A DNA stretch of 64,000 nucleotides from Circinella umbellata (lineage: Eukaryota > Mucoromycota > Mucoromycetes > Mucorales > Lichtheimiaceae): contig JAIWNF010000082.1 of NCBI GenBank assembly GCA_025093555.1, positions 1 to 64,000 of the forward strand. The letters run 5' to 3'. The stretch's first letter is position 1, and every line of letters starts with the position of its first letter. Made by a program: the position numbers and the translations under genes. Shown piece by piece: positions 11,960 through 20,064 of this stretch. The notes under the pieces are model-generated. The model was given only the letters and a program-made list of their open reading frames with translations, did no database searches and was not told the origin of the DNA.

Positions 11960-12650
11960 TAGAATATAGGGTAGATAAAAGATATCCTTTTTTATTTAAT
12001 AAAATAATCCACTATTTATATATTTTCTAAAACTACTGCGGATGCATACAATAATGATAATAATAATAATAATGTCACTGCGGATGATAATGATGAGTAA
12101 TAAATAATAATAATAATAATGTTACTGCGGATGATAATGATGAGTGATAAATAATAATAATATTACTGCGGATGATAGTGTTAAACAATAACAGAGAAAT
12201 AAAAGAGAGCCGCAGTAAAAGAAGTATATTCGGTATTAAAATTAACCGATTAATAATTACGACAATTTATGTGTCATAGCCAAAATAATTAGTTTTTTAC
12301 TATTCATCATGTTGTAATTATTATTAATTGGTTATTTTTATTAATACCGATAATACTTCTTTTTACTGCGGCTTCTTTTTCATTTCTTACTATATCCGCA
12401 GTAACATTATTATTATTCTTATTATTATATCCACAGTAATATTACTAATATTGCTATCATTATCATTCATAATATTATTATCATTATTCATCCGCAGTAA
12501 TATCATTATTAATCATTATTATCATACATCTTTATTATATTCTTTACATCCGCAGTAGTTAGAAAATATATACATGGTCGATTATTTTATTAAATAAAAA
12601 ACATCATCTTTACATTATCTTTTATTCTTTTATTTTCCTTTTATTACTTA
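11960..12650. repeat. Foldback-like inverted repeat with internal tandem repeats
   Basis: Two arms of roughly 300 bp (about 11960-12268 and 12310-12640) are inverted copies around a spacer of about 42 bp. Each arm contains several repeats of CTGCGGAT (left arm) or ATCCGCAGT (right arm) separated by ATAATAATA-type spacers. Long arms built of short tandem repeats are typical of foldback elements. No ORF is inside. A 29-bp direct repeat with one mismatch (11820-11848 and 12700-12728, containing TATTGATAAAACCACGGA) brackets the whole structure. Confidence 0.75.
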
Positions 12651-12849
12651 TACTTTATTTGGCTTGGTATTGTTCCGCCATAAAAATATAATGACATATG
12701 TCGTATTCTTTATTGATAAAACCACGGACATAGTAGAGAGTGTCATAGGCAAAAATAACAGCTATATATTATTATATTCATTTTCCTTTTTGGATTATTT
12801 TGTGTTACTTCCTTACAAAGACATTTAATTTTTATAATGGTATATAGTT

Positions 12850-13037
12850 ATTGTCTATCACTAAGTTCCAGACAATTGAGGTAGTCCATCAGACTTACCG
12901 AACCTGAACTGATAAAGTGCTGTGATCATAATTCTTTCTTTATTACCGAAACATAACAAATAAAATAAATGTATAAAAAATTTTTTTTTTTTTTTTCTAT
13001 AAAACTAATATGAATGCTATCATGGAACCTTGATCAT
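12850..13037 (+). repeat. DIRS left inverted terminal repeat
   Basis: From about 12900 to 13037 it is the inverted copy of 17221-17352. The first 50 bases (ATTGTCTATCACTAAG...) are a left-only extension, complementary to the first half of the internal complementary region at 17069-17183. Confidence 0.9.
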
Positions 13038-13086
13038 TTTTCTTTCACTACGCCGGTCAGAACCGCTTTCATCGTAAAAATCATCC

Positions 13087-14028
13087 ATGTCTGACCAATC
13101 TATGAACCCTGATACTCAAATCCAACAACTTGTGGAACAGGTTGCAAGACAACAACAACTGCTTGAAGATCTGTATCAAGCTCACACAGACTCTGTTGTT
13201 CATCCCCCTGTACCACAGGTACCACATGACCTACCTGTTCGTCCATCTTTCGATTGGACACCTTCACCTACATTGATTCAATTGATGCCTACCTTAGAAC
13301 AAGCTACATTCACTAGCACGCTCGCTGCCGAGGAGCGCATACAAGTCATCGAACGTTACCCCCCTCTTCATGGTTTTACGTACAAGGCACCAGCACCAGT
13401 TCCTGAGGCCGCTCGTTTATTTACCAAACGTCAAGCAGCGGAGGATGCTTCTCTTCGTAATTTCCAATACAACTTATCAGCCGTTTTACGTCCTCTGGAT
13501 GTCCTTGGCTATATGCTTCTACCCATCTTACCACCTGATCAAGTTGAGCGTATTTTTGCTACACTTAATGACGTCCGTACTCTCATTTTACATGCGGAGG
13601 GTACTATTAATCAAGCCCGCAACCAACTTGCTCTTCGGGCAGTTAACCCTTCCATTCGCCAACAACCTACTGACCGAGAATATACTATGGCTTCCGACAC
13701 CTTCAAGGAAACTGTTTCGCAGCATACAGCACTTCAAAAAAGTCTACGAGAGGCTCGTTTCTCGTCGGGTAATCGTTTTCATCAAGCCACTACCTCTCGT
13801 TCGTCTGCTTCTGCACCAGCATCATCGTTTTTTCGATCCGGCCCGTCAGGAGATGGCGGGCATCCCGACAGCAGTTTTACTCGACCACAACAACCGCGGT
13901 CAAACAATCCGTTTCGCCGCAACTACCAATCCATCAACCGCAGCAACAACAGCAACACCAGCAACAACAACAGCAACACCGCCAGAAACACCGCTTTCAA
14001 CAACAGCACCAGAAATAACCGCCAGTAG
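13087..14028 (+). CDS. DIRS ORF1, Gag-like protein (313 aa)
   Basis: ATG at 13087, 49 bp inside the left terminal repeat. The N-terminal third is Gln-rich with a probable coiled coil (residues about 10-40). The middle part is helical with Leu/Ala-rich segments, and the C-terminal 100 residues are Ser/Asn/Arg-rich without zinc knuckles. In DIRS elements ORF1 is a presumed capsid or nucleic-acid-binding protein (family inference, not shown here). The stop at 14026-14028 lies inside the open frame of ORF2, which begins at 14019 in the -1 frame. Confidence 0.85.
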   Translation: MSDQSMNPDTQIQQLVEQVARQQQLLEDLYQAHTDSVVHPPVPQVPHDLPVRPSFDWTPSPTLIQLMPTLEQATFTSTLAAEERIQVIERYPPLHGFTYKAPAPVPEAARLFTKRQAAEDASLRNFQYNLSAVLRPLDVLGYMLLPILPPDQVERIFATLNDVRTLILHAEGTINQARNQLALRAVNPSIRQQPTDREYTMASDTFKETVSQHTALQKSLREARFSSGNRFHQATTSRSSASAPASSFFRSGPSGDGGHPDSSFTRPQQPRSNNPFRRNYQSINRSNNSNTSNNNSNTARNTAFNNSTRNNRQ

Positions 14029-15908
14029 GCGGTCGTCTTCAACATTATTGGAAGGCTTGGGTGAAACTAACACCCAGTCGTTGGGTACATTCTGTCATCA
14101 AGAACGGTTTCCGTCTTCAGTTCTTGACACCTCCCCCTTTGACACTTCACCATCGACCCACCATCCCACAGTCACTCCAACAACAAGCTCTGCTACACCA
14201 AGAGATAACCGAATTATTACAAAAACACGCAATTGAACCAGCACCTTCTGGACCAGGCTTCGGCAGTCCTATGTTCGTCATCCCCAAACGCAATGGCGGG
14301 TTTCGTCCCGTCTTCAACCTCAAAAATTTAAACCAACATCTTCATGCGCCCAAATTCAAAATGGAAACACTTCAGCAGGTTGTAAAAATGATTCAACCAC
14401 ACGATTTCCTTACATCAATCGATTTGGCAGATGCCTTCCTACACATCGCAGTACACCACCAATCCCGACGCTACCTCCATTTCAGATGGAATCATCAAAC
14501 ATTCCAGTTTCGCACGACCGCCTTTGGTCTCTCTCAAGTTCCATGGCTGTTCACCAAACTTTGCCAACCGATTTTGAAGTGGGCACACCACCAAGGGATG
14601 CGAGTCACAGCTTACTTGGACGATTGGTTGATCATGGGCAAGTCACCTCAGCAGACATTGGATCACACCCAACAAATTGTCAAGAAACTTCAAGAGTTGG
14701 GCTGGTTGGTGAACCTCAAGAAATCGAATCTACAACCATGCCAACAGATCGAGCATCTGGGCTATCACCTCGACACAACATCCATGACCGCGAAACTGCC
14801 GGGGACCAAGTTACGAGATCTTCGACGGTCAATTCAAACAATCCTCAAACAACCTTGTCAAACCCCTCGCCGCATACACAGCCTCACCATGCGTATAAAA
14901 GTGGCTACGATTGCCTTATTTCCAGCGCAACTTTACACCCGCTCTCTTCTTCAATTCAAGATCCAGAATGTGCATCACAATCAGGGATGGGATCGCCTCC
15001 TACCTCTTCCTCAGAATTGTCTCGACGAGTTGGACTGGTGGCACCAGAACTTGACCAAGTGGAATGGCCGCTCTCTTCTACCTTTGACTCCCCAGCATAC
15101 CATGTATGTGGACGCAAGCGATTACGGATGGGGCGGCGTTTATCATCAACAAGTAGTACAAGGGCATTGGACCACCCAGGAACGAGCACAGTCAATCAAT
15201 TGGCGAGAACTGAAGGCAATTCACCTGATACTCCAGTCTTTTCCTCATCTTACCAATACAACAATCTTGATTCACACCGACAACATGACTGCGAAGAGTT
15301 ACATCAATCAACACGGCGGAACACGGTCTCTTTTGTTGAACTCCTTGGCCACCACCATTTGGGAACAATGTTTACAGCGCAACCTTCGCATTCAAGCTCA
15401 ACACATAGCAGGGATCGACAACATACAAGCCGACCATGCATCACGCCACTTCCATACCAAGAACCATTGGCAACTGATCCCAATCACCTTTCATCAACAA
15501 GTCCAACTACAATGGGGTCCTCACGACGTCGATCTCTTCGCCGATCGGACCAATCATCTGCTTCCTCAGTATGTGTCTTGGCAACCCGATCCACAAGCCC
15601 TGACCACGGATGCCTTCAGTCTGTCTTGGACCACATTCAAGAACCCATATCTCCATCCACCATGGAATTTAATACTACAAACACTCCAGAAGATTCGGCA
15701 AGAACGCATCACGGTGATGCTAGTGGTTCCATATTGGCCGAGTGCGATTTGGTTCCCGCTCCTACAAGCCTTAGCCATCGACCATCCAATGATACTAGAC
15801 CCATTACACCACACACAAACGACTTCTCCCTACACTCCTTGGCCTTGGACAAATCGACATTGGAAGATATCCGTTTGGAGACTTTGCGGCGCCGCTACTA
15901 ACTGTTAG
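14019..15908 (+). CDS. DIRS ORF2: reverse transcriptase, RNase H, Dam-like tail
   Basis: Open from 14019 (just after a TAA) to the TAG at 15906. There is no early ATG: the first in-frame Met is in PMFVIPKRNGG (14271), inside the reverse transcriptase, so the true start is uncertain. RT motifs: SIDLADAFLHI, TAFGLSQVPWLF and the catalytic YLDD. RNase H motifs: YVDASDYGWGG, INWRELKAI, HTDNMTAKSYIN and NIQADHASR. The C-terminal 130 residues show DLFADRTN, DAFSLSW and HPPW, a spacing like that of Dam-type N6-adenine methyltransferases known from DIRS elements, with His in place of the usual Asp or Asn before PPW. About 620 residues, intact. Confidence 0.92.
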   Translation, partial: PPVGGRLQHYWKAWVKLTPSRWVHSVIKNGFRLQFLTPPPLTLHHRPTIPQSLQQQALLHQEITELLQKHAIEPAPSGPGFGSPMFVIPKRNGGFRPVFNLKNLNQHLHAPKFKMETLQQVVKMIQPHDFLTSIDLADAFLHIAVHHQSRRYLHFRWNHQTFQFRTTAFGLSQVPWLFTKLCQPILKWAHHQGMRVTAYLDDWLIMGKSPQQTLDHTQQIVKKLQELGWLVNLKKSNLQPCQQIEHLGYHLDTTSMTAKLPGTKLRDLRRSIQTILKQPCQTPRRIHSLTMRIKVATIALFPAQLYTRSLLQFKIQNVHHNQGWDRLLPLPQNCLDELDWWHQNLTKWNGRSLLPLTPQHTMYVDASDYGWGGVYHQQVVQGHWTTQERAQSINWRELKAIHLILQSFPHLTNTTILIHTDNMTAKSYINQHGGTRSLLLNSLATTIWEQCLQRNLRIQAQHIAGIDNIQADHASRHFHTKNHWQLIPITFHQQVQLQWGPHDVDLFADRTNHLLPQYVSWQPDPQALTTDAFSLSWTTFKNPYLHPPWNLILQTLQKIRQERITVMLVVPYWPSAIWFPLLQALAIDHPMILDPLHHTQTTSPYTPWPWTNRHWKISVWRLCGAATNC

Positions 15909-16849
15909 GTTTCTCTTCTTCGGCAGTAACCCGTTTTCTTCAGGAAGGTACTCAAGGTTCTCAAGGTCGTTCATATCGGCGAGGTCAATATCTTTTTATT
16001 CATTGGGGGCGCCATTTTCATATTGATTTAAACCAATTTTCGGTTGTCCAGCTTATTGAATTCTTGCAGCTCGCTGCTGATTCTGGCTTTGCGCCTGGTA
16101 CGATTGGACTGTTTCGTTGGGCGGTTACGGCATTCCATATTAATGCGCCATCGCTCACCAGCTCACCTGAACTTCACCAATGTTTATCAAGTATCAAGAA
16201 AAAAGCACCGCCTATACAACTCTCAAAACCTCCTGTCGATCTCACCCCCTCTTTTAATTATCTTCGTACAATCCCATCTCACTCTTCAACTTCTTTAAAT
16301 CTGCTGTCCAAGAAATGTGCATTTCTCTTGGCTGCTGCCGCCTTTTTACGACCATCTGATTTACATCGTATTTCATTATCTGCTTGTTCTGTGGACGATA
16401 CTTCGCGCTTACATTTAATGATTGTTGCACCCAAGGAAACCCGTAACGGCCGTCGCATTTACAAGGACTTGACGTTGCTACCGCTCCCTGATGATGTTGA
16501 ACTCTGCCCTGTTCATACCTTCAAGGCTTTATTGGTACACCCTTCTCGTGCGACAAGTGATTTTCTGTTTGTTAATAGTCGTCAGCCAACACAACCTCTT
16601 GCCGTTACTACTCTTTCTACGTACGTTCGTTCGGTTCTTTATCTATCTCCCACAGCATCTCAAGTCGGTTCAAGGCTCCCTTCTGTTCGTTCGGTGGCAT
16701 CTGACAAGGCATTACGTAATGGGGTTCCTTTGGACGAGGTTCTACTTATGGGCAACTGGTCTTCGTCAACTGTTTTCAATAACCATTATCGACGCGATCG
16801 CCAAACCGTACAAAATATTTCTGCAGCTGTAATAAACGAGATTCCTTAG
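15902..16849 (+). CDS. DIRS ORF3, tyrosine recombinase
   Basis: Open frame from 15902, directly after a TAA at 15899, to 16849 (about 315 codons). It overlaps the ORF2 stop by 7 bp in the -1 frame and has no ATG near its start. N-terminal core-binding part: LIEFLQLAADSGFAPGTIGL. Catalytic part: first Arg in AAFLRPSDLHRI, the HxxR-box region in SRLPSVRSVASDK (Arg kept, His replaced as often in this group), and the nucleophile Tyr in FNNHYRRD. It would join the circular DNA to the target. The sequence TACTAAC-TGTTAG at 15896-15908 could be a 3' splice site, an alternative to frameshifting. Confidence 0.92.
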   Translation: MLGFSSSAVTRFLQEGTQGSQGRSYRRGQYLFIHWGRHFHIDLNQFSVVQLIEFLQLAADSGFAPGTIGLFRWAVTAFHINAPSLTSSPELHQCLSSIKKKAPPIQLSKPPVDLTPSFNYLRTIPSHSSTSLNLLSKKCAFLLAAAAFLRPSDLHRISLSACSVDDTSRLHLMIVAPKETRNGRRIYKDLTLLPLPDDVELCPVHTFKALLVHPSRATSDFLFVNSRQPTQPLAVTTLSTYVRSVLYLSPTASQVGSRLPSVRSVASDKALRNGVPLDEVLLMGNWSSSTVFNNHYRRDRQTVQNISAAVINEIP

Positions 16850-17068
16850 GTCGATTTCGTATTTCGTGTCATTTTCTTCCAACAAAAAAAAAAAAAAAAA
16901 AGGAAAATAGAAAAACAACATGCAAAAAAAAAAAAAAAAAAAAAAAAACTTCCATATATTTCAAGACTAACTCCGATGTCACATGGTTTTCTCTCTCGTT
17001 CCTTGGATCAAGCCAACCTTTCATTTCAAGTCTGTACTATGTTCACGCGGTTCTGTTCTCTGGAGACA

Positions 17069-17183
17069 GCACTCTATCAGTTCAGGTTCGGTAAGTCCGA
17101 TGGACTACCTCAATTGTCTAGAACTTAGTGATAGACAATTGTTCGTTCAGTCCGAAGGACTGGACGAACCTGAACTGATAGAG
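17069..17183 (+). repeat. DIRS internal complementary region
   Basis: The first half (GGTTCGGTAAGTCCGATGG... to about 17138) is the reverse complement of the left element end. The second half (TGTTCGTTCAGTCCGAAGG...) is the reverse complement of the right end. The two halves meet at GATAGACAATTGTTCG, i.e. the two element ends joined. In DIRS replication this region templates completion of the circle. Confidence 0.9.
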
Positions 17184-17220
17184 GGTCCCACCCACCCTCC
17201 GCTTTTCCGGCTTCGCTTCA

Positions 17221-17385
17221 AATGATCAAGGTTCCATGATAGCATTCATATTAGTTTTATAGAAAAAAAAAAAATTTTTTTTATACATTTATTTTATTTG
17301 TTATGTTTCGGTAATAAAGAAAGAATTATGATCACAGCACTCTATCAGTTCAGGTTCGTCCAGTCCTTCGGACTGAACGAACAAT
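17221..17385 (-). repeat. DIRS right inverted terminal repeat
   Basis: Inverted copy of the left repeat. The last 33 bases (GGTTCGTCCAGTCCTTCGG...) are a right-only extension that pairs with the second half of the internal complementary region. Confidence 0.9.
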
Positions 17386-17430
17386 ATCCATACAACTGTC
17401 ACTTTACCATATTATCCATTTGAACATGTA

Positions 17431-17833
17431 TGTTGTATCCAACATATATTATTCATAAAGATAATTATTAAAGTATAGCATATCTTTAATTATGCTTTGC
17501 TGACATTTTGTGTATTTCCCTATTTGGGCCATGATTTATAAAAGCACAAAAGTCCATCTTCTATAATGATATAAGATAACAGCTGCATAGATATATCATA
17601 TCATCAACTACTCAAAGTCTAATCTTAATATCATCAATCTTATATTCATAATTCACACAGTCATGACAAATATAAATCTTATGTATACATATATCAATAT
17701 ATCCCACTGATAATAAGATGCATATGAATAGAGATAATATTTATTTTAATAAACTTGAGTTCAATTATTGTTCTTTTGGGTCGTTTTGACTTATTTATGT
17801 CTCTTTTTATTTTGAATTTCTATTGATATAACA
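17431..17833 (-). repeat. Solo LTR, family B, copy 2 (403 bp)
   Basis: Plus-strand ends TGTTGTATCC and GATATAACA. It matches the reverse complement of 10555-11409 without the nested insert. The flanks ATGTA and ACGTT agree at only 3 of 5 positions, so a target duplication is not proven. It lies 45 bp from the DIRS right end and abuts the gag relic. Confidence 0.85.
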
Positions 17834-18815
17834 ACGTTTGTTGTGTGGTTTTTCATTATCAGAGTCAGATTCTGCTTCATCACTGTCTGAGTTGGAATCA
17901 GAAGTGCTACTATTATCAGAAGATGTTTCTGAGGCAGCAAGAGATTGGACCATTTGAACTACTGGTCTGAGTTTGTCTGGGATTTAGTCACTATAATGAT
18001 TAGCAACTAATGTCTATGCCTTCTTACAGTACTGGCGGTTAAAAAAGCACAAATAATTAAATACAAGAGTCTGATTATTAGGAGTACTATACTTCACAGT
18101 ATATTCTTAAAGTTTGTTCAAGTATTCTCATAGAGATTGGTTTTTTGATTACTTCATGGTACGAATACGATAGCATTGATAAAAAATTGTATATGGTGAA
18201 GTGAAATAATGTTCAACTTCGGCACGGAACAAAGTCCAGTTTGATATTTCCTTCTTCTTCATTGTGGACAACAACCATGCTCTTCTGTTGGCATCGCACC
18301 TCATTAGAATTAGTCTTCACCAATTTTCTTTAACGTCTAACTTGTAAGCAGCAAGATGGACCTTGAAGTCATCTAAGAAGAACTCAGCAGAATCATAGCT
18401 GTCTCGTCTTTAATATGTCTATGTTGGCCTTATAGTTGAAATACAGGAAGACCCTTTGGTACGACAGGACTTATATAGTTAACCTTTGTTGGGGTATCTT
18501 GATAGCGGGATTGTTCATTTTTCAAGACATCTTCCATTATCGCCAAACATTGTTGCAGATTTTTCTGTTGTTCATTGAGGCCTTAAACTTTTTTGAGATT
18601 ATTACAAATTGTTGCCAGCATGATCAAACTTGTGCAGGAAATTGATTGTTGGCAAAGACATTTGATTACAATTTCAGGTTTGGTATTAGGACCAAGTCGA
18701 CTAGAATAAGTAAATTCTATCTCATCTTGATTATCAGGAATTTATGGTGATGTGTCTTCCATTGATGAAGCAAGGTTGAGATTATTTGTTTGATTGGCAA
18801 GACCAGCGGTTTCAT
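17834..18815 (-). pseudogene. LTR-retrotransposon gag relic
   Basis: Minus-strand reading, with frame changes near 18400 and several stops, gives a retrotransposon Gag: LKNEQSRYQDTPTKVNYISP, VPKGLPVFQL, RRAWLLSTMKKKEISNWTLF, EVEHYFTSPYTIFYQCYRIR, then a Ser/Asp/Glu-rich tail (SDSNSDSDEAESDSDNEK). The pattern W-x-L-F-...-Y-x-R matches the Retrotrans_gag fold. It is cut at 17833 by the family-B LTR. It is on the same strand as the pol relic at 7130-8260. Confidence 0.75.
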
Positions 18816-18821
18816 TATTAT

Positions 18822-19603
18822 TTGTCTAATATAGGGTCCTCAAGAATGCGGTCTGTGGAAATTTTCATCTGCATGCATTTGTTATTTATGAAAATCGACG
18901 ATTGCAGAAGTATATGCAAGTACTGTGGCAAGCCCAACTTTGCCATTGGCAACAGATAAAACAGCTTCGGCAGCAACAATAGCATCAGCAGCAACAGATT
19001 CCTCGGAAGAATCAGGAGGTCGAATACTAGTAATAGTAGCAGGAGCAGCAGTAGAAAATGATGAAGATGGTGGTGGTACAATGGTAGCAGGAGCAGAAGC
19101 AGCAGCAAAAGATGATAGTGGTGTAGGTGGTTCTTTTCTTTTTTTTCTAGGTCGTCGATGATCACATAAAGCAACCTAACAGTGCACAAGGTTAGCATAC
19201 AGCAGAAATAAGCTCATATAAAAAATATAAAAGTTAGATGTTTTACCTCTCCAACTAAAAAAAGATGTAGTTTGGCACCATCAATTAAAAGCTGAGTGTG
19301 ATTGGCAGGACAACGACGGCGACACCAATCAAGGAATCTTTCTTGTTTTGGTATATAGGTTCTTTTGGTATTTTTAGGGTGGGATTCTTGAGCAAGTTGA
19401 AATGTTTGTTAGGCAGCAGTGGCAGCAGCATGTGCATAAGTAACAGTACGACTAAAATATTGCGCGTGAGAAAAGTTAAGAAGACTAGAAGGAAGAGGAA
19501 GAGAAGGAAGTGAGTTACTACTACTACTACTACGACTACTAGCTCTACTAGAACATTGATAACTATGAGAAAAACCAGCAGCAGCCGAGTTTCCAGAATT
19601 CAT
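18822..19603 (-). pseudogene. N-terminal fragment of a Crypton-like tyrosine recombinase
   Basis: ATG at 19603; exon 1 to 19247, intron 19176-19246, exon 2 from 19175. A Ser-rich N-terminus is followed by QTFQLAQESHPKNTKRTY and IPKQERFLDWCRRR, then a Lys/Arg stretch, a long Ala/Pro/Ser linker and GKVGLATVLAYTSAIVDFHK. These match the core-binding domain of Crypton/Ndc10-type proteins. Stops occur at former Gln (AA*QTF), Gln (DFHK*QM) and Arg (PHS*GP, where RGP is expected) positions, all explained by C-to-T. The recombinase domain is absent: the sequence passes straight into the gag relic. Confidence 0.65.
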
Positions 19604-19756
19604 TGTAAACAAATATAAGATTCAATATAAGTAGAAATTGTAATAAAGAGGAATGAGAGATGTAGTGAACAGACAAATGAGTAAGTGAACGAGTGAGTGA
19701 ATGTCTGTTGTCTGATGAACAGAACAGGTATTTATACTCAAGTCAAAAAGAAAACT

Positions 19757-20060
19757 ACATAACGTGGTTTCGTTTTATTAATACCTGGAGCAATGTAAAA
19801 AAATTATGTTATGTCTATTGTTTTATTGGTACGATGAACAAGTAGAAAAATTACATAATGTGCTATTGTTTTATTGGTACCAGAAGCAACAAAGTAAAAG
19901 AAAAACTAATGATGTTGTTGTTTTATTGGTATCAGGAACAACAAAGTAAAAACAGAAAAAAAAAACCAATAATGCTATTGTTTTATTGGTGCCAAGAGCT
20001 ACTAGGAAAAACTAAAACTAATATGCTATTGTTTTATTGGTACAAGGAATTATTAAACGT
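19757..20060 (-). repeat. Six-copy degenerate tandem repeat with CCAAT motifs
   Basis: The motif ATTGTTTTATTGGT or a close variant recurs six times with a period of about 47-61 bp, separated by A-rich spacers containing AACAAAGTAAAA. Read on the minus strand each copy holds ACCAAT, so this is an array of CCAAT boxes about 150-450 bp upstream of the Crypton-like ORF start at 19603. It may be that gene's old promoter or a simple minisatellite. Confidence 0.6.
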
Positions 20061-20064
20061 TGTC

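Larger units (their letters stand above)
12850..17385 (+). mobile_element. DIRS retrotransposon, apparently complete (4536 bp)
   Basis: Inverted terminal repeats (12850-13037 and 17221-17385), three large ORFs in the order Gag-like, reverse transcriptase/RNase H, tyrosine recombinase, and an internal complementary region just before the right repeat that matches both element ends. This is the DIRS architecture: a circular DNA intermediate integrated by a tyrosine recombinase, without protease, DDE integrase or target duplication (family knowledge). None of the ORFs contains a stop and the two terminal repeats are nearly identical, so it is probably young or active. Its coding part is clearly richer in G+C than the surrounding block. 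Confidence 0.95.

Noticed and set aside
8300..12700. A mitochondrial DNA insertion, suggested by high AT and a tRNA
   Set aside because: The tRNA-Trp has a CCA anticodon and nuclear A/B boxes, and the flanks are LTRs with target duplications.
13370..14236. A 288-codon ORF overlapping DIRS ORF1 and ORF2
   Set aside because: No conserved motif; alternative frame of the Gag-like ORF.
14486..15901. A 471-codon ORF overlapping DIRS ORF2
   Set aside because: It is Ser/Thr/Pro-rich without domains, in another frame of a clear reverse transcriptase; a shadow.
18925..19161. An Ala/Ser-rich plus-strand ORF of 78 codons
   Set aside because: Antisense shadow of the Pro/Ala/Ser linker in the Crypton-like relic.
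19757..20060. Regular repeats resembling a CRISPR array
   Set aside because: Units and spacers both drift, spacers are A-rich and similar to each other, and the host is a eukaryote; a degenerate tandem repeat.
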